In this document: piece after piece, positions 1-7,957 of the stretch
Numbering within the stretch: position 1 is the stretch's first letter
Layout: every line of letters starts with the position of its first letter
NCBI RefSeq assembly: GCF_036322585.1
Contig: NZ_AP024600.1
Coordinates: 4,340,001-4,404,000, forward strand
Origin: Luteolibacter sp. LG18
GTDB lineage: Bacteria; Verrucomicrobiota; Verrucomicrobiia; Verrucomicrobiales; Akkermansiaceae
DNA: 64,000 bases
Reading direction: 5' to 3'
Made by a program: the position numbers and the translations under genes
Notes under the pieces: generated by a model
Databases searched by the model: none
The model's input: only the letters and a program-made list of their open reading frames with translations
What the model was told of the DNA's origin: nothing

Positions 1-1
1 G

Positions 2-352
2 CCGGGAACCGCTCCGGGACTGGTGCAGACCACACCGGTGCCGGTGTCCCCCGAGGCCGGCGCGATGATCAACAGCCGCCTGCCGCTGATTACGGTGGAT
101 CTTTCCACCATCGCCGACCTCGATCCGGCCTCGCTGGTGATGAAGGTGGCGGGCTTCGGCGATGTGCCGGCCCAGTTCGATCCCAAGGCGAAGCGCCTGT
201 CCTGGCGCGTGAACCGCAAGCTGCGCCAGCCATCGTGCATGGTCACGGTGAACTGGAAGGACACCAAGGGCAAGGCACCCGACATGCCGCTGCGCTGGTC
301 GTTCCAGGTCGACCGCGACGCCGCCTACCTGCCCGAGGATTCCCAACAGTAA
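2..352 (+). CDS. C-terminal part of a hypothetical protein, probably Ig-like fold (5' end outside window)
   Basis: The reading frame is open from the first bases of the window, so the gene starts upstream and only about 116 residues are seen. The visible part alternates short hydrophobic strands and polar turns (for example ITVDLSTIADLDPASLVMKV and later MVTVNWKD), which suggests a beta-sandwich such as an Ig-like or cadherin-like domain; no catalytic motif is present. It ends 48 bases before ffh on the same strand, so the two may be co-transcribed. The GTG at 23 could act as a start but lies in the middle of the fold, so a partial gene is the better reading. Function unknown. Confidence 0.55.
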   Translation, partial: PGTAPGLVQTTPVPVSPEAGAMINSRLPLITVDLSTIADLDPASLVMKVAGFGDVPAQFDPKAKRLSWRVNRKLRQPSCMVTVNWKDTKGKAPDMPLRWSFQVDRDAAYLPEDSQQ

Positions 353-400
353 TCCGCTCCTCGCGGCCTCTAGATTTTCCACCGACCGATTTTCGATCCC

Positions 401-1789
401 ATGTTCTCTTCCCTCTCCGACAATCTCGACAAGACCTTCCGCAAGCTCCGCGGCGTCGGCCACATCTCCGAGAAAAACATCGCCGACGCGCTCAGCGAGA
501 TCCGCATCGCCCTGCTCGAGGCCGATGTGGAATTCAGCGTGGCGAAGAACTTCATCGCAAGCGTGAAGGACAAGGCGATGGGCGTGGAAGTGCTCAAGTC
601 GATCAAACCCGGCGAGCAGATCGTCAAGATCTTCCACGACGAACTGGAAGCGCTGCTCGGCGGCGACCAGATCCCGCTCGATCTCAACCCACCCGCCCGC
701 ATCCTGATCTGCGGCCTGAACGGTGCTGGCAAGACGACGACCTCCGCGAAGCTCGCGGCCCGTTTGAAAAAGGAAGGCCGCCGCCCGCTGCTGGTGGCGT
801 GCGACCTTTACCGCCCGGCGGCGATCGACCAGCTTGCGACGCTGGCGAAGCAGGTCGACGTGCCGGTTTACACGCCGGACGCCTCCGAAAAGGACGTGGT
901 GAAGGTGGCGAAGGACGCGCTGGCCTGGGCCGAGCGCGAGCATGGCACCGTGATCCTGTTCGACACCGCCGGCCGACAGGAAATCGACGAGCGCCTCGTC
1001 GAGGAGCTCAAGCGCCTGCACGCCTTCCTCCAGCCGAAGGAAACCCTGCTCGTGGCGGATGCCGCCACCGGCCAGCAGGCCGTGTCCGTGGCGAAGCATT
1101 TCGATGATGCGGTGGGCATCACCGGCATCATCTTGACGAAGCTCGATGGCGACGCCCGCGGTGGTGCCGCGCTTTCGATGCGCGCCGTGACCGGCAAGCC
1201 GATCAAGTTCGCCGGTGAGGGCGAGAAGCTCGACCAGCTCTTCGAATTCCACCCGAGCCGCATGGCGGACCGCATCCTCGGCATGGGCGACATCGTCGGC
1301 ATGGTGGAGCAGGTCGCGGGCAAGCTCAACGAGGAGGACGCGATGCGCTCGATGCAGCGCATGCAGGAGGGCAAGTTCGACTTCACCGACTTCCTCGACC
1401 AGATGAAGATGATCCAGAAGCTCGGACCACTGGAAGGCCTGCTCGGCCTGATGCCCGGCTTCAACAAGATCAAGAAGCAGCTTCCCTCCAACGCCTTCGA
1501 CACCCGCAAGCTGAAGCGCACCGAGGCGATCGTGCTGTCCATGACGCCGGACGAGCGCCGCCGCCCGGAGATCATCAAGGGCACCCGCCGTGCCCGCATC
1601 GCCGCCGGTTCCGGCACCACGCTGCCGGAGGTGAACACGCTGCTCAAGCAGTTCGGCGAAATGCGGAAGATGATGAAATCCCCGAACAAGATGAAGGGGA
1701 TGATGAAGCAGATGGGTGGCATGGGCGGAGGCGGCATGGGCGGCCTCGGCGACATGCTGAAGGGCCTCGGCGGGAAGTTCCCGTTCTGA
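401..1789 (+). CDS. ffh: Signal recognition particle protein Ffh (SRP54)
   Basis: This GTPase binds SRP RNA and signal sequences of nascent membrane and secreted proteins and delivers ribosomes to the FtsY receptor. The 462-residue protein has the normal order of domains: N-terminal helical bundle (about 1-85), G domain with P-loop GLNGAGKTT (105-113), DTAGRQ (188-193) and TKLDGDARGG (246-255), then the Met-rich M domain from about residue 300. The tail is rich in Met, Lys and Gly (repeated GGMGG), as in many Ffh proteins. ATG at 401 gives the usual N-terminus; there is no strong Shine-Dalgarno sequence. Identity is very secure. Confidence 0.98.
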   Translation: MFSSLSDNLDKTFRKLRGVGHISEKNIADALSEIRIALLEADVEFSVAKNFIASVKDKAMGVEVLKSIKPGEQIVKIFHDELEALLGGDQIPLDLNPPARILICGLNGAGKTTTSAKLAARLKKEGRRPLLVACDLYRPAAIDQLATLAKQVDVPVYTPDASEKDVVKVAKDALAWAEREHGTVILFDTAGRQEIDERLVEELKRLHAFLQPKETLLVADAATGQQAVSVAKHFDDAVGITGIILTKLDGDARGGAALSMRAVTGKPIKFAGEGEKLDQLFEFHPSRMADRILGMGDIVGMVEQVAGKLNEEDAMRSMQRMQEGKFDFTDFLDQMKMIQKLGPLEGLLGLMPGFNKIKKQLPSNAFDTRKLKRTEAIVLSMTPDERRRPEIIKGTRRARIAAGSGTTLPEVNTLLKQFGEMRKMMKSPNKMKGMMKQMGGMGGGGMGGLGDMLKGLGGKFPF

Positions 1790-1806
1790 TCCCACAGGGC
1801 ATATGA

Positions 1807-1835
1807 CCCGCTCGACTCGTCCCGAGTTGAGCGGG
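1807..1835 (+). terminator. Hairpin after ffh (possible terminator)
   Basis: A 13-bp stem (CCCGCTCGACTCG pairing with 1823-1835, one G-T wobble) and a 3-base loop lie 17 bases after the ffh stop codon. No T-run follows, so it may be a weak or Rho-assisted terminator, or an mRNA-stabilising stem. Confidence 0.5.
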
Positions 1836-1882
1836 ATGGAAAGGGCGTGACTCCCGAGTTGGGATGAGTGTATCGCTCTATC

Positions 1883-2467
1883 ATGAGCGATGACGCTTCC
1901 AATCCCTACGCCGCCCCCGCCAGCGTCGAGAGTCCCGCCGTGCCGGTGACGGATGCGGGCTTGGAGTATGTCAGCGCCTCGGCGGGTCTTCGTTTTGCGA
2001 ACCTGATCGTGGACCAGATCACGGCCATCGCCCTGATATTTGTCGCGGGGTTCGTGTATGCCATCGTGTCCGATGGTGTGGAAGAGAACGCGATCTTTTT
2101 CAGGCTCGTCGGCTATGGCGTGTTCTTTGGCTATTACGTTCTCATGGAGAGCGTGTTCGGGAGGACGGTGGGCAAGTTCGTCACCGGAACCAAGGTGGTG
2201 GATTGGAACGATGAGAAACCCTCGTTCGGACGGATTTGCATCCGTTCGCTGTGCCGCTTCATTCCGTTTGAAGCATTCTCATTCCTGGGGCAATCCGCCT
2301 CCGGATGGCACGACTCGATCTCGAAAACCCATGTCGTGAAAGTCACGCCGGTGCAGCGCGTGCAACCGGTCATCGCGCCGGTGGTGCCGGGCAAGCCGCC
2401 GGTCTATCGACAGCCGCTGCCGCCGGTGAAAACTCCGTCCCCGCCTTCGCCGCCGTCCTGGGAATGA
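1883..2467 (+). CDS. RDD family membrane protein
   Basis: This is an integral membrane protein of 194 residues with the RDD fold. A first helix starts in the GLRFANLIVDQI segment, a second helix spans about residues 70-90, and the conserved G-R-T-x-G-K motif follows (here GRTVGKFVTGTKVVD). The segment ASGWHDSISKT is the usual RDD ending. The N-terminus (SDDASNPYAAPAS) and the Pro-rich C-terminal tail are probably disordered and cytosolic. ATG at 1883 is preferred over the GTG at 1868 because the N-terminus then resembles relatives. RDD proteins are poorly understood; some act in ion transport. It converges tail-to-tail with the DJ-1 gene with no gap (stop codons end at 2467 and 2468). Confidence 0.85.
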   Translation: MSDDASNPYAAPASVESPAVPVTDAGLEYVSASAGLRFANLIVDQITAIALIFVAGFVYAIVSDGVEENAIFFRLVGYGVFFGYYVLMESVFGRTVGKFVTGTKVVDWNDEKPSFGRICIRSLCRFIPFEAFSFLGQSASGWHDSISKTHVVKVTPVQRVQPVIAPVVPGKPPVYRQPLPPVKTPSPPSPPSWE

Positions 2468-3007
2468 TCAGGCGTGGATCGAAGCCCCGATCTCGTCCGA
2501 CAGTTCCTGGCCGCAGAGCTCCGCGACCAAGACCAGGCCGAAGTCCAGCGCCGTGCCCGCGCCGCGCGAGGTGATGAGATTGCCCTCGATGACCACGCGT
2601 TCGCCGGGGATTGCGTCAGGCAGTTCGCGGAGCGCGCTGGCATGGGCGGTGAACCGCTTGCCGCTGAGAATCCCCGCGTCCTTCAACACCAGCGGTGCCG
2701 CGCAAATGGCGGCCACGCGTTTGCCGGACTCGGTGAAGATGCGGGCGATGGCGGCGGGGCGGCCGTCCTCACGCAGCTTCGCCACGCCGGGGCCACCAGG
2801 GAGGAACAGCAGGTCGTAGGCGTCCGGCAGCTCATCGGCGAGCCGCGTGTCCGCGAGGATCTGAATCCCATTGCGGCCGGTCACGGTCAGCTCACCCAAG
2901 GCGGCTGTCGTGACCTCCACGCCCGCGCGACGCAGCAGATCGATCGGCGTGACGGCCTCGATCTCCTCGAAACCATCCACCAGCAGGCAAAGGACACGCG
3001 CGCTCAT
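2468..3007 (-). CDS. DJ-1/PfpI family protein (YajL-like)
   Basis: This 179-residue flavodoxin-like protein belongs to the DJ-1/YajL/ThiJ group, whose members act as protein and nucleotide deglycases or oxidative-stress chaperones in the cytoplasm. Visible motifs are the acidic GFEEIEAVTP near residue 12, PGGPG near 70, and the nucleophile elbow AICAAP with Cys102; an ASRGAGTALDFG-like segment (SRGAGTALDFG, about 147-157) closes the family pattern. The ATG at 3007 gives the canonical start; an in-frame start 12 bases upstream exists. It lies 61 bases downstream of the DUF3472 gene and may be last in the mazG-rsmH-DUF3472 run. YajL-type function is inferred from the family. Confidence 0.9.
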   Translation of the reverse strand: MSARVLCLLVDGFEEIEAVTPIDLLRRAGVEVTTAALGELTVTGRNGIQILADTRLADELPDAYDLLFLPGGPGVAKLREDGRPAAIARIFTESGKRVAAICAAPLVLKDAGILSGKRFTAHASALRELPDAIPGERVVIEGNLITSRGAGTALDFGLVLVAELCGQELSDEIGASIHA

Positions 3008-3068
3008 GCGGTCTAACATGCCATGGCGCCGGACACGGGCAAGGGAGGATTGTCCTGTGCTGCCTCGC

Positions 3069-3989
3069 CTACGGCCGCAGCAGCCCGGCGATGCTTTCCG
3101 GGCTCTCCGGCTTTTCGTCCTTCAACTGGAAATTCATCCTCAGCCGCAGCCGGGTGGTCTTGTTCTCGGTGTCGCCACCGGTTTGCAGGAAGAAGCCGCC
3201 CGCCAGCGGGCCGGCGTCGATGTTGCCGGAAGGGGTGGTGTCGCCGGTGAATTTCGCCTCCAGGATCGGCACCCACTTGCCGGTCAGATCCATGACCCAG
3301 CCGTTCGTGTAGGACGCGCGGTGGATCACCCGGGCGGAGTCGTAGTTGCGGCGGAAGTCCTCGATGAACGAGTAGAGCCCCTCGAAACCCGGCGCGGTGG
3401 TCCGGGTGCGGAAGGTGGCGATCAGTTTCCACTTCAACAGGACGGGATCGAAGATCCGGGCGGTGAAGTCGGTGAAGCCGCCGATGGGCTTGGCTTCGAG
3501 GAAGAAGCGCACCGGTTTGCCGGTTTCCCACCGGAAGGGCAGGCGGGATTGGCCGGTGGCGTCCTCGCCGCCCCAGAAGCCGTCGAAGACATTCTCACCC
3601 TTTTCCACGAGCACCACCTGAGTGCCGGGTTCCTTCGGGCCTTGAAGGAGCGTTTCTCCCGTGTAGCCGGGTTCCCATACCGTGAAAATGGCCAGCCGCT
3701 TGCGGTCGCCCAGATCCTGGATGCCGAGGTAGCCGGTCTTGAATCCCAAGGCGCAGAAATAGGTGCCCGCGCAGGTCTTTTCCGGAGTGACCTCGATGTA
3801 GGCGGCCTTCGCCGTGGGAACGGTGTAAACCAGATGCACGCCACGGCATTGGCGTTTCGTCAGGTCCACGTCCTTCCGGGCTGCCTCCTCGGGTTTGTTC
3901 TTCCCCGCGGAGCCCTCGTCCGAGGGTTCCTCCGGAGTGGCGCAGGCCAGCGGCAGCGCCAGAAACAGCCCCAAGGAAATCGCCTTCAT
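3069..3989 (-). CDS. DUF3472 domain lipoprotein
   Basis: This is a predicted exported lipoprotein of 306 residues. A short hydrophobic N-terminus ends in the lipobox LPLAC with Cys16, followed by an acidic linker. The rest fits the DUF3472 pattern: GVHLVY near residue 50, TYFCALGF..GYLGIQ near 75-90, and IFTVWEPG near 100. The family is found in Bacteroidetes and Verrucomicrobia and is linked to carbohydrate binding, but no reaction is established. It starts 18 bases after rsmH on the same strand, so it is probably read from the same transcript, although the functions look unrelated. Confidence 0.75.
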   Translation of the reverse strand: MKAISLGLFLALPLACATPEEPSDEGSAGKNKPEEAARKDVDLTKRQCRGVHLVYTVPTAKAAYIEVTPEKTCAGTYFCALGFKTGYLGIQDLGDRKRLAIFTVWEPGYTGETLLQGPKEPGTQVVLVEKGENVFDGFWGGEDATGQSRLPFRWETGKPVRFFLEAKPIGGFTDFTARIFDPVLLKWKLIATFRTRTTAPGFEGLYSFIEDFRRNYDSARVIHRASYTNGWVMDLTGKWVPILEAKFTGDTTPSGNIDAGPLAGGFFLQTGGDTENKTTRLRLRMNFQLKDEKPESPESIAGLLRP

Positions 3990-4007
3990 GGCGACCCTCA
4001 GAGTCGC

Positions 4008-5048
4008 CTACTTTTGGGCCCAGCGCAACTTGGCCGGAATGCTCCGTGGATTGTCCCGTCGCTCCTGGGGCCCGGCGGTGACGATCTCTTCGCAGATCCC
4101 GGTGTAAAGGCCGTCCCGAAGGCCCGCTTGAAACGCCTTTTTGACCCTCCGGTCCTCGCCTGAATGGAACGTGAGGATCGCGGTGCGGCCACCCGGTTTC
4201 AAGCAGCCGGGCAGGGCGCGGAGGAAGGCATCGAGGGCGGTGAACTCCTCGTTCACGGCAATGCGGACGGCTTGGAACACGCGGCGGATGGTGAGATCCA
4301 CCACTTCCTCGTTGAGCCCCGGAAGGCGGGCGCGGATCGCCTCGGCGAAGGCCCTGGTGCCGCTGAAACGCTTGCCCGCGAGCGCCTCGGCCAGGCGTTC
4401 GGCGCGGGGTTCGTCGGAATGATCGGCCAGGGCGAAGGCCAGTTTGTCTGGTTTCACCCGCTCGAGCCATTCGGCGGCGGAAAGCCCGCGCTCCGGGTTC
4501 ATTCGCATGTCCAGCGGGCCATCGGTCTTGAAGGAGAAACCGCGGGTCGGATCGTCGAACTGCATCGAGGAGCAGCCGAGGTCGGCGTAGATGAAATCGA
4601 CCTGTTCGACGCCGCGGGTGGCCAGCACCTTGGCGATGCCGGCATAGTTCGAGCGGACGGCTTCGAAGGCCTCCGCATCGTAACCCGCCGCCCGGATCCG
4701 GGCCTCGGTTTTCGGCTGCTCGATGGGATCGACGTCGAAGCCGAGAAGCTTCCCGCCCGGCGTGATCTGTCCGAGGATGGCGAGCGAGTGCCCGCCGTGG
4801 CCGAGCGTGGCATCGATGCCGGCCATGCCCGGCGCGAGTTGGAGCGCCTCCAGTGATTCCGCGACCATGATTGGCACGTGCGAACCCGCCGGGGTCTTTC
4901 CAGAAGCGAGCACCTTGGCGACGGTGTCCGGATACTTCTCCGGATGGTGCTCCTTGTACTTGTCCTCGAAACGGCGCGGGTTCTTGCCCGAGTAGCGCTT
5001 GCGGCGGGGCGGGCGGGGTGTTTCGCCGGAAGGCGGCAGGTCGCTCAC
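4008..5048 (-). CDS. rsmH: 16S rRNA (cytosine-1402-N4)-methyltransferase RsmH
   Basis: RsmH methylates C1402 in the decoding centre of 16S rRNA using SAM. The core begins at HVPIMVAESLEAL (about residue 58), followed by the SAM-binding DATLGHGGHS, the YADLGCSSMQFDDPTRGFSF segment, AFALADHSDEPRA and FTALDAFLRALPGCLKPGGR near the C-terminus. At 346 residues it is longer than E. coli RsmH because of a basic, Pro-rich N-terminal extension of about 57 residues. Its ATG overlaps the stop of the mazG-like gene by 4 bases (ATGA), which suggests translational coupling. It is not next to ftsL/ftsI here, unlike the usual mra/dcw arrangement. Confidence 0.96.
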   Translation of the reverse strand: MSDLPPSGETPRPPRRKRYSGKNPRRFEDKYKEHHPEKYPDTVAKVLASGKTPAGSHVPIMVAESLEALQLAPGMAGIDATLGHGGHSLAILGQITPGGKLLGFDVDPIEQPKTEARIRAAGYDAEAFEAVRSNYAGIAKVLATRGVEQVDFIYADLGCSSMQFDDPTRGFSFKTDGPLDMRMNPERGLSAAEWLERVKPDKLAFALADHSDEPRAERLAEALAGKRFSGTRAFAEAIRARLPGLNEEVVDLTIRRVFQAVRIAVNEEFTALDAFLRALPGCLKPGGRTAILTFHSGEDRRVKKAFQAGLRDGLYTGICEEIVTAGPQERRDNPRSIPAKLRWAQK

Positions 5049-5395
5049 AGTTCGGAATACTTCAGGTTGTTGCCGCGCGCCTTTTCCACCGGATAGCGCG
5101 ACTCGTTGTAGGCGATCTTCCGCTCCATGACCTCGCCCAGCGACAGACCGAGGTTGTCGGCCAGCTCAAACAGCAGGATCGCCACGTCCGCGATCTCCGA
5201 GGCGATCTCCTCGCGCCGCGCCTCCACGCGGGCCTCGATCTGCTCGTCCTGCTGCCACACGAAGTGCTGGAGCAGTTCCCCGGCCTCCGCGGTGATCGCC
5301 ACCGTGAGGTCCTTGGGGTTGTGGTAGCGGCGCCATTCCCGCGCGTCCACGAAGGACTGGATGCGGGCGGTGAGGCCGGAGATGGAGTCAGACAT
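5045..5395 (-). CDS. MazG-like nucleotide pyrophosphohydrolase (dCTPase type)
   Basis: A single-domain all-alpha NTP pyrophosphatase of 116 residues, resembling the RS21-C6/DCTPP1 group that removes non-canonical dNTPs such as modified dCTP. Key features are the metal-binding EAGELLQHF helix (about 37-45), EEIASEIADVAI (about 62-73) and the KIAYNESRYP segment (about 92-101); in this family the E-x-x-E plus E-x-x-D residues bind magnesium. It is the first gene of a likely operon with rsmH (4-base overlap) and DUF3472. Confidence 0.88.
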   Translation of the reverse strand: MSDSISGLTARIQSFVDAREWRRYHNPKDLTVAITAEAGELLQHFVWQQDEQIEARVEARREEIASEIADVAILLFELADNLGLSLGEVMERKIAYNESRYPVEKARGNNLKYSEL

Positions 5396-5462
5396 GGCGG
5401 AGGGGTAGCAGATCAGGGCAGGGCGGGGGAGGGAAAATCCCGCGGGTTACGTGGTCGCCGGT

Positions 5463-6023
5463 TCAGGTGGTGGCGTCGGCCGTCACGCATCCTTCGATCT
5501 CCAGATCCGGGTGGGCCGTGCGCAGGAACTCCAGAAGCGCCGGACGGCTTTGGTAGGAAAGCACTGTTTCGAGCACGTAAAGCGGGATCCGCTCGCCCTG
5601 CTTGGTGATGATGCAGAAATTGAAACCATCGCTGTCATTCCAATGGAACCTCCGGACTTGTTCGATGGGCAGGGTGCGTTCCTTTCCGAACTGGCCCCAG
5701 GTGATCTCATGTTCGTCGATGGAAAAGACGAAGCGGTTCGGCTGGGTCGCCGTCATCCAGACCCCGCGGACGAAGATGATGAAAAGGGGAAGGCCCAGCA
5801 ACAACATGGGCGGGTGAACGAATCCCAGGAGCATGGCTCCGGACGACAACACGCCCAGGATGGCCAGGCCGAAGATCAACAGGATGCGTGATTCACTTCC
5901 AGATCGCTGGAAGCGGGTGGCGGGGAGGATGTCGGGCGGGGTGTCATGGCCTGTTCGAGAAATCAGGCTTCCTTGTTTGGGTAGCCCGGTTTGGACAGGA
6001 TTTACAGAATTCTCAGAATTCAC
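5463..6023 (-). CDS. Hypothetical membrane protein, PH-like C-terminal domain
   Basis: The 186-residue protein has two adjacent transmembrane helices (about residues 47-85) followed by a 100-residue beta-rich domain (NRFVFSIDEHEITWG, RTLPIEQVRRFHW), a pattern seen in bacterial PH-like (DUF304-type) membrane proteins. No catalytic motif is visible. The only convenient upstream start is GTG at 6023, which lies inside a 32-bp inverted repeat so that the first 11 or so codons are repeat sequence. A TTG near the first helix would be an alternative start. The gene may therefore be shorter than given. Function unknown. Confidence 0.6.
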   Translation of the reverse strand: MNSENSVNPVQTGLPKQGSLISRTGHDTPPDILPATRFQRSGSESRILLIFGLAILGVLSSGAMLLGFVHPPMLLLGLPLFIIFVRGVWMTATQPNRFVFSIDEHEITWGQFGKERTLPIEQVRRFHWNDSDGFNFCIITKQGERIPLYVLETVLSYQSRPALLEFLRTAHPDLEIEGCVTADATT

Positions 6024-6108
6024 AAAATGAAGAGGGGGGCTGAATTCCTCGTTTGAAGGTGCCGCTGCGGATCTCCTGTTAATTCTGAGAATTTTGTCAA
6101 TTCTGTCC
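5993..6108. repeat. Imperfect inverted repeat pair (32-bp arms)
   Basis: Two copies of a 32-bp AT-rich sequence, 5993-6024 and 6077-6108, face each other and match at 28 of 32 positions (shared core AATTCTCAGAATT). The 52-base spacer contains no gene. The left arm overlaps the start of the PH-like membrane protein gene. Short AT-rich repeats of this style, with GGACAG ends, occur between genes in many bacterial genomes; they have no known function. The base composition contrasts sharply with the GC-rich surroundings. Confidence 0.75.
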
Positions 6109-6122
6109 GAATCGGCCCGAGA

Positions 6123-6629
6123 TCACTCATTCTCCACAAACACATGCGGGAACACTGGCCGCTCGTCCCGGCAGGTAGCGACGTAGGCGTCCCAAGCCGC
6201 GAGTTTCGGTAGGTCGCGGGTTTCACCGCGGGCGACGATCCGCTCCCGGCGCAGCGCGGGCGGGCACCACACGAAATGGACGGTGGTTTCCGCACCGAGG
6301 CGTTCCCTCAACTGTTCCGGCCAACGGGGATTGCTCCCCTCGGAGGTGAAGGGGCCTGCGATCACCACCGGCACCCGTGGCAGGTTCGAGCTCGCGAGGT
6401 CGAAGAGCGTCTCATACACGGCGTCGCGGTAGGCCTGCTTGTAGGCCGGGGAATCGCGGTCGTTCGGATCGAGCCCGGCCAAGGCCATGCCCGCGCGGAC
6501 CAGGCGCTCCGCGACCTCGTCGCTATCGAGCAGGCAGGCTCCGAGTCGGTCCGCGAGCTGGCGCGCGTAGGTGGTTTTTCCAGCCGCGGGTGGTCCGCAG
6601 ACGAGGTGGGCGCGGGTGGTTTCCGGCAT
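6123..6629 (-). CDS. P-loop kinase-like protein (AAA_33/zeta-toxin-like fold)
   Basis: A 168-residue predicted cytosolic ATP-binding protein. The Walker A motif CGPPAAGKTTYARQLA lies near residues 9-24, an acidic DSDEV follows near 36, and the C-terminal part has the arginine-rich lid LRRERIVARGETRD. This matches small-molecule kinases of the AAA_33 class, which also resemble zeta toxins. No antitoxin is seen next to it, so a toxin role has no support. ATG at 6629 puts the P-loop at the usual distance; an in-frame start at 6761 would add an implausible Pro-rich leader. It is divergent from the metal transporter genes. Confidence 0.75.
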   Translation of the reverse strand: MPETTRAHLVCGPPAAGKTTYARQLADRLGACLLDSDEVAERLVRAGMALAGLDPNDRDSPAYKQAYRDAVYETLFDLASSNLPRVPVVIAGPFTSEGSNPRWPEQLRERLGAETTVHFVWCPPALRRERIVARGETRDLPKLAAWDAYVATCRDERPVFPHVFVENE

Positions 6630-6748
6630 CGCGGGCAAGGTGGGCGGTGAAGGCGGGGACGGGCAAGCCGAAGATCCGTGGCGACCCATGACGAAAGCGA
6701 TATCGCAGTTTGCTTGCATGAACAAGTTTCCTGCGCCATGCTCCGCGC

Positions 6749-7183
6749 GTGCGCGGCTCACCCCTCTTCCGGACCCTGATGCTGGCCGGTGGACTCCTGC
6801 TGGTCGGATGGGCGATGCTGCGTTTCGGCGGTGCCTCGGTGGAGCGGCCGCCGGAGGATCACGCGCATCCGGTCGCTCAAACGACCACCGCGGTCACCGG
6901 CTTCGCGATGAAGCTGTCCACGCCCGCGGAGTCCGTGGAGCTGAAGGATCGCGCGGGCCGGGTGCTGTTTCGCGCCGGGGCGGCCGACCCGCTGACCGGC
7001 ATGCTGTCGCTCGATGCCGCCGATCCGGTGGTGTTCGTGTCGCTGCGCTGGAAAGCCCCGATGGCGGAGGGCCTGAACCATTTCGCGAAACTGACGCTGG
7101 AACCGGCCGGGAAACCGACCCTCGTGCATTACTTCGAAGCCCCTGGCGATCTCGACGACGTCTGGGAACTCCCCACCGAATGA
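6749..7183 (+). CDS. Hypothetical membrane-anchored protein preceding the metal transporter
   Basis: This 144-residue protein has one N-terminal hydrophobic segment (LMLAGGLLLVGWAMLRF, about 10-26), so it is anchored or secreted. The rest is a small beta-rich domain with a negatively charged C-terminal end. Its stop overlaps the ATG of the ABC ATPase by 4 bases (ATGA), so it should be translated together with the transporter. It has no resemblance to ZnuA/MntC binding proteins and is too short for one. An accessory role in metal uptake is inferred only from position. Start is GTG at 6749; ATG at 6779 is possible but would cut into the hydrophobic segment. Confidence 0.6.
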   Translation: MRGSPLFRTLMLAGGLLLVGWAMLRFGGASVERPPEDHAHPVAQTTTAVTGFAMKLSTPAESVELKDRAGRVLFRAGAADPLTGMLSLDAADPVVFVSLRWKAPMAEGLNHFAKLTLEPAGKPTLVHYFEAPGDLDDVWELPTE

Positions 7184-7950
7184 GCGAATCCCACCACGAC
7201 CATCACGATTGCTGCGCCCACCACGCGCATCACCACGAGCTGGTGATCGCGGATCTCACCGTGCACTACCGTCGCGTGCTGGCCCTGGACCAGGTGTCGT
7301 TCGCGACCTCCTGCGGCAACCGCGTGGCCCTGATCGGGCCGAACGGCGCGGGCAAGAGCACGCTGCTCAAGGCGATTGCCGGGCTGGTGCCCCGCACCTC
7401 CGGCACCATCCGCTGGCGCGGCACCGAGGTCCGGAAGTGGTCGCGCGAGTTCGCCTATCTGCCGCAACGCGAGGAGGTGGACTGGTCGTTTCCCATCACC
7501 GTGCGAGGGCTGGTGGAAATGGGCCGCTACGCCCAGACCGGCTGGTGGCGGAAATTCAGCGCGGCGGACAACGCGGCAGTGGACGAGGCGCTCGAGTCCC
7601 TCGCGCTGGCCGATCTCCAGCACCGCCAGATCCGCGAGCTTTCCGGTGGCCAGCAGCAGCGGGCCTTCCTCGCCCGCGCCATCGCCCAGGAGGCGCATGT
7701 GCTGCTGCTCGATGAACCGTTCACCGGTCTCGACCGCAATGCCTCGCGGCTGCTCGCGGACCTGCTGGGCAAGTTGTCCCATGAGGGTCGTCTGGTGATC
7801 GCGTCCCACCATGACATCGACACCGCGGGCAAGCTCTTCGACGAGGTGCTGGTCCTGAACACCCGCGAACTCGCCTTCGGTCCGGCCGTGGAAACGCTGA
7901 CCGTGGATCTCATCACCCGCACCTTCGCGGCCCAGAAGGCCGCCGTCTGA
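7180..7950 (+). CDS. Metal (Zn/Mn-type) ABC transporter ATP-binding protein with His-rich N-terminus
   Basis: ATPase subunit of an ABC importer of the manganese/zinc/iron chelate class, 256 residues. Walker A is GPNGAGKS (53-60), the signature is LSGGQQQR, Walker B is LLLDEP, and the H-loop is SHHD. Before the ABC domain lies a striking metal-ligand stretch, with nine His and two Cys within residues 5-19. Such His-rich regions occur in zinc-handling proteins, which supports Zn or another divalent metal as substrate. Its stop is 7 bases before the permease. The substrate is inferred from family and His tract; Mn or Ni are alternatives. Confidence 0.9.
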   Translation: MSESHHDHHDCCAHHAHHHELVIADLTVHYRRVLALDQVSFATSCGNRVALIGPNGAGKSTLLKAIAGLVPRTSGTIRWRGTEVRKWSREFAYLPQREEVDWSFPITVRGLVEMGRYAQTGWWRKFSAADNAAVDEALESLALADLQHRQIRELSGGQQQRAFLARAIAQEAHVLLLDEPFTGLDRNASRLLADLLGKLSHEGRLVIASHHDIDTAGKLFDEVLVLNTRELAFGPAVETLTVDLITRTFAAQKAAV

Positions 7951-7957
7951 CCCCGCC

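Noticed and set aside
6123-6629. Zeta-toxin of a toxin-antitoxin system
   Set aside because: The P-loop pattern is similar, but there is no antitoxin gene next to it and small-molecule kinases share this fold.
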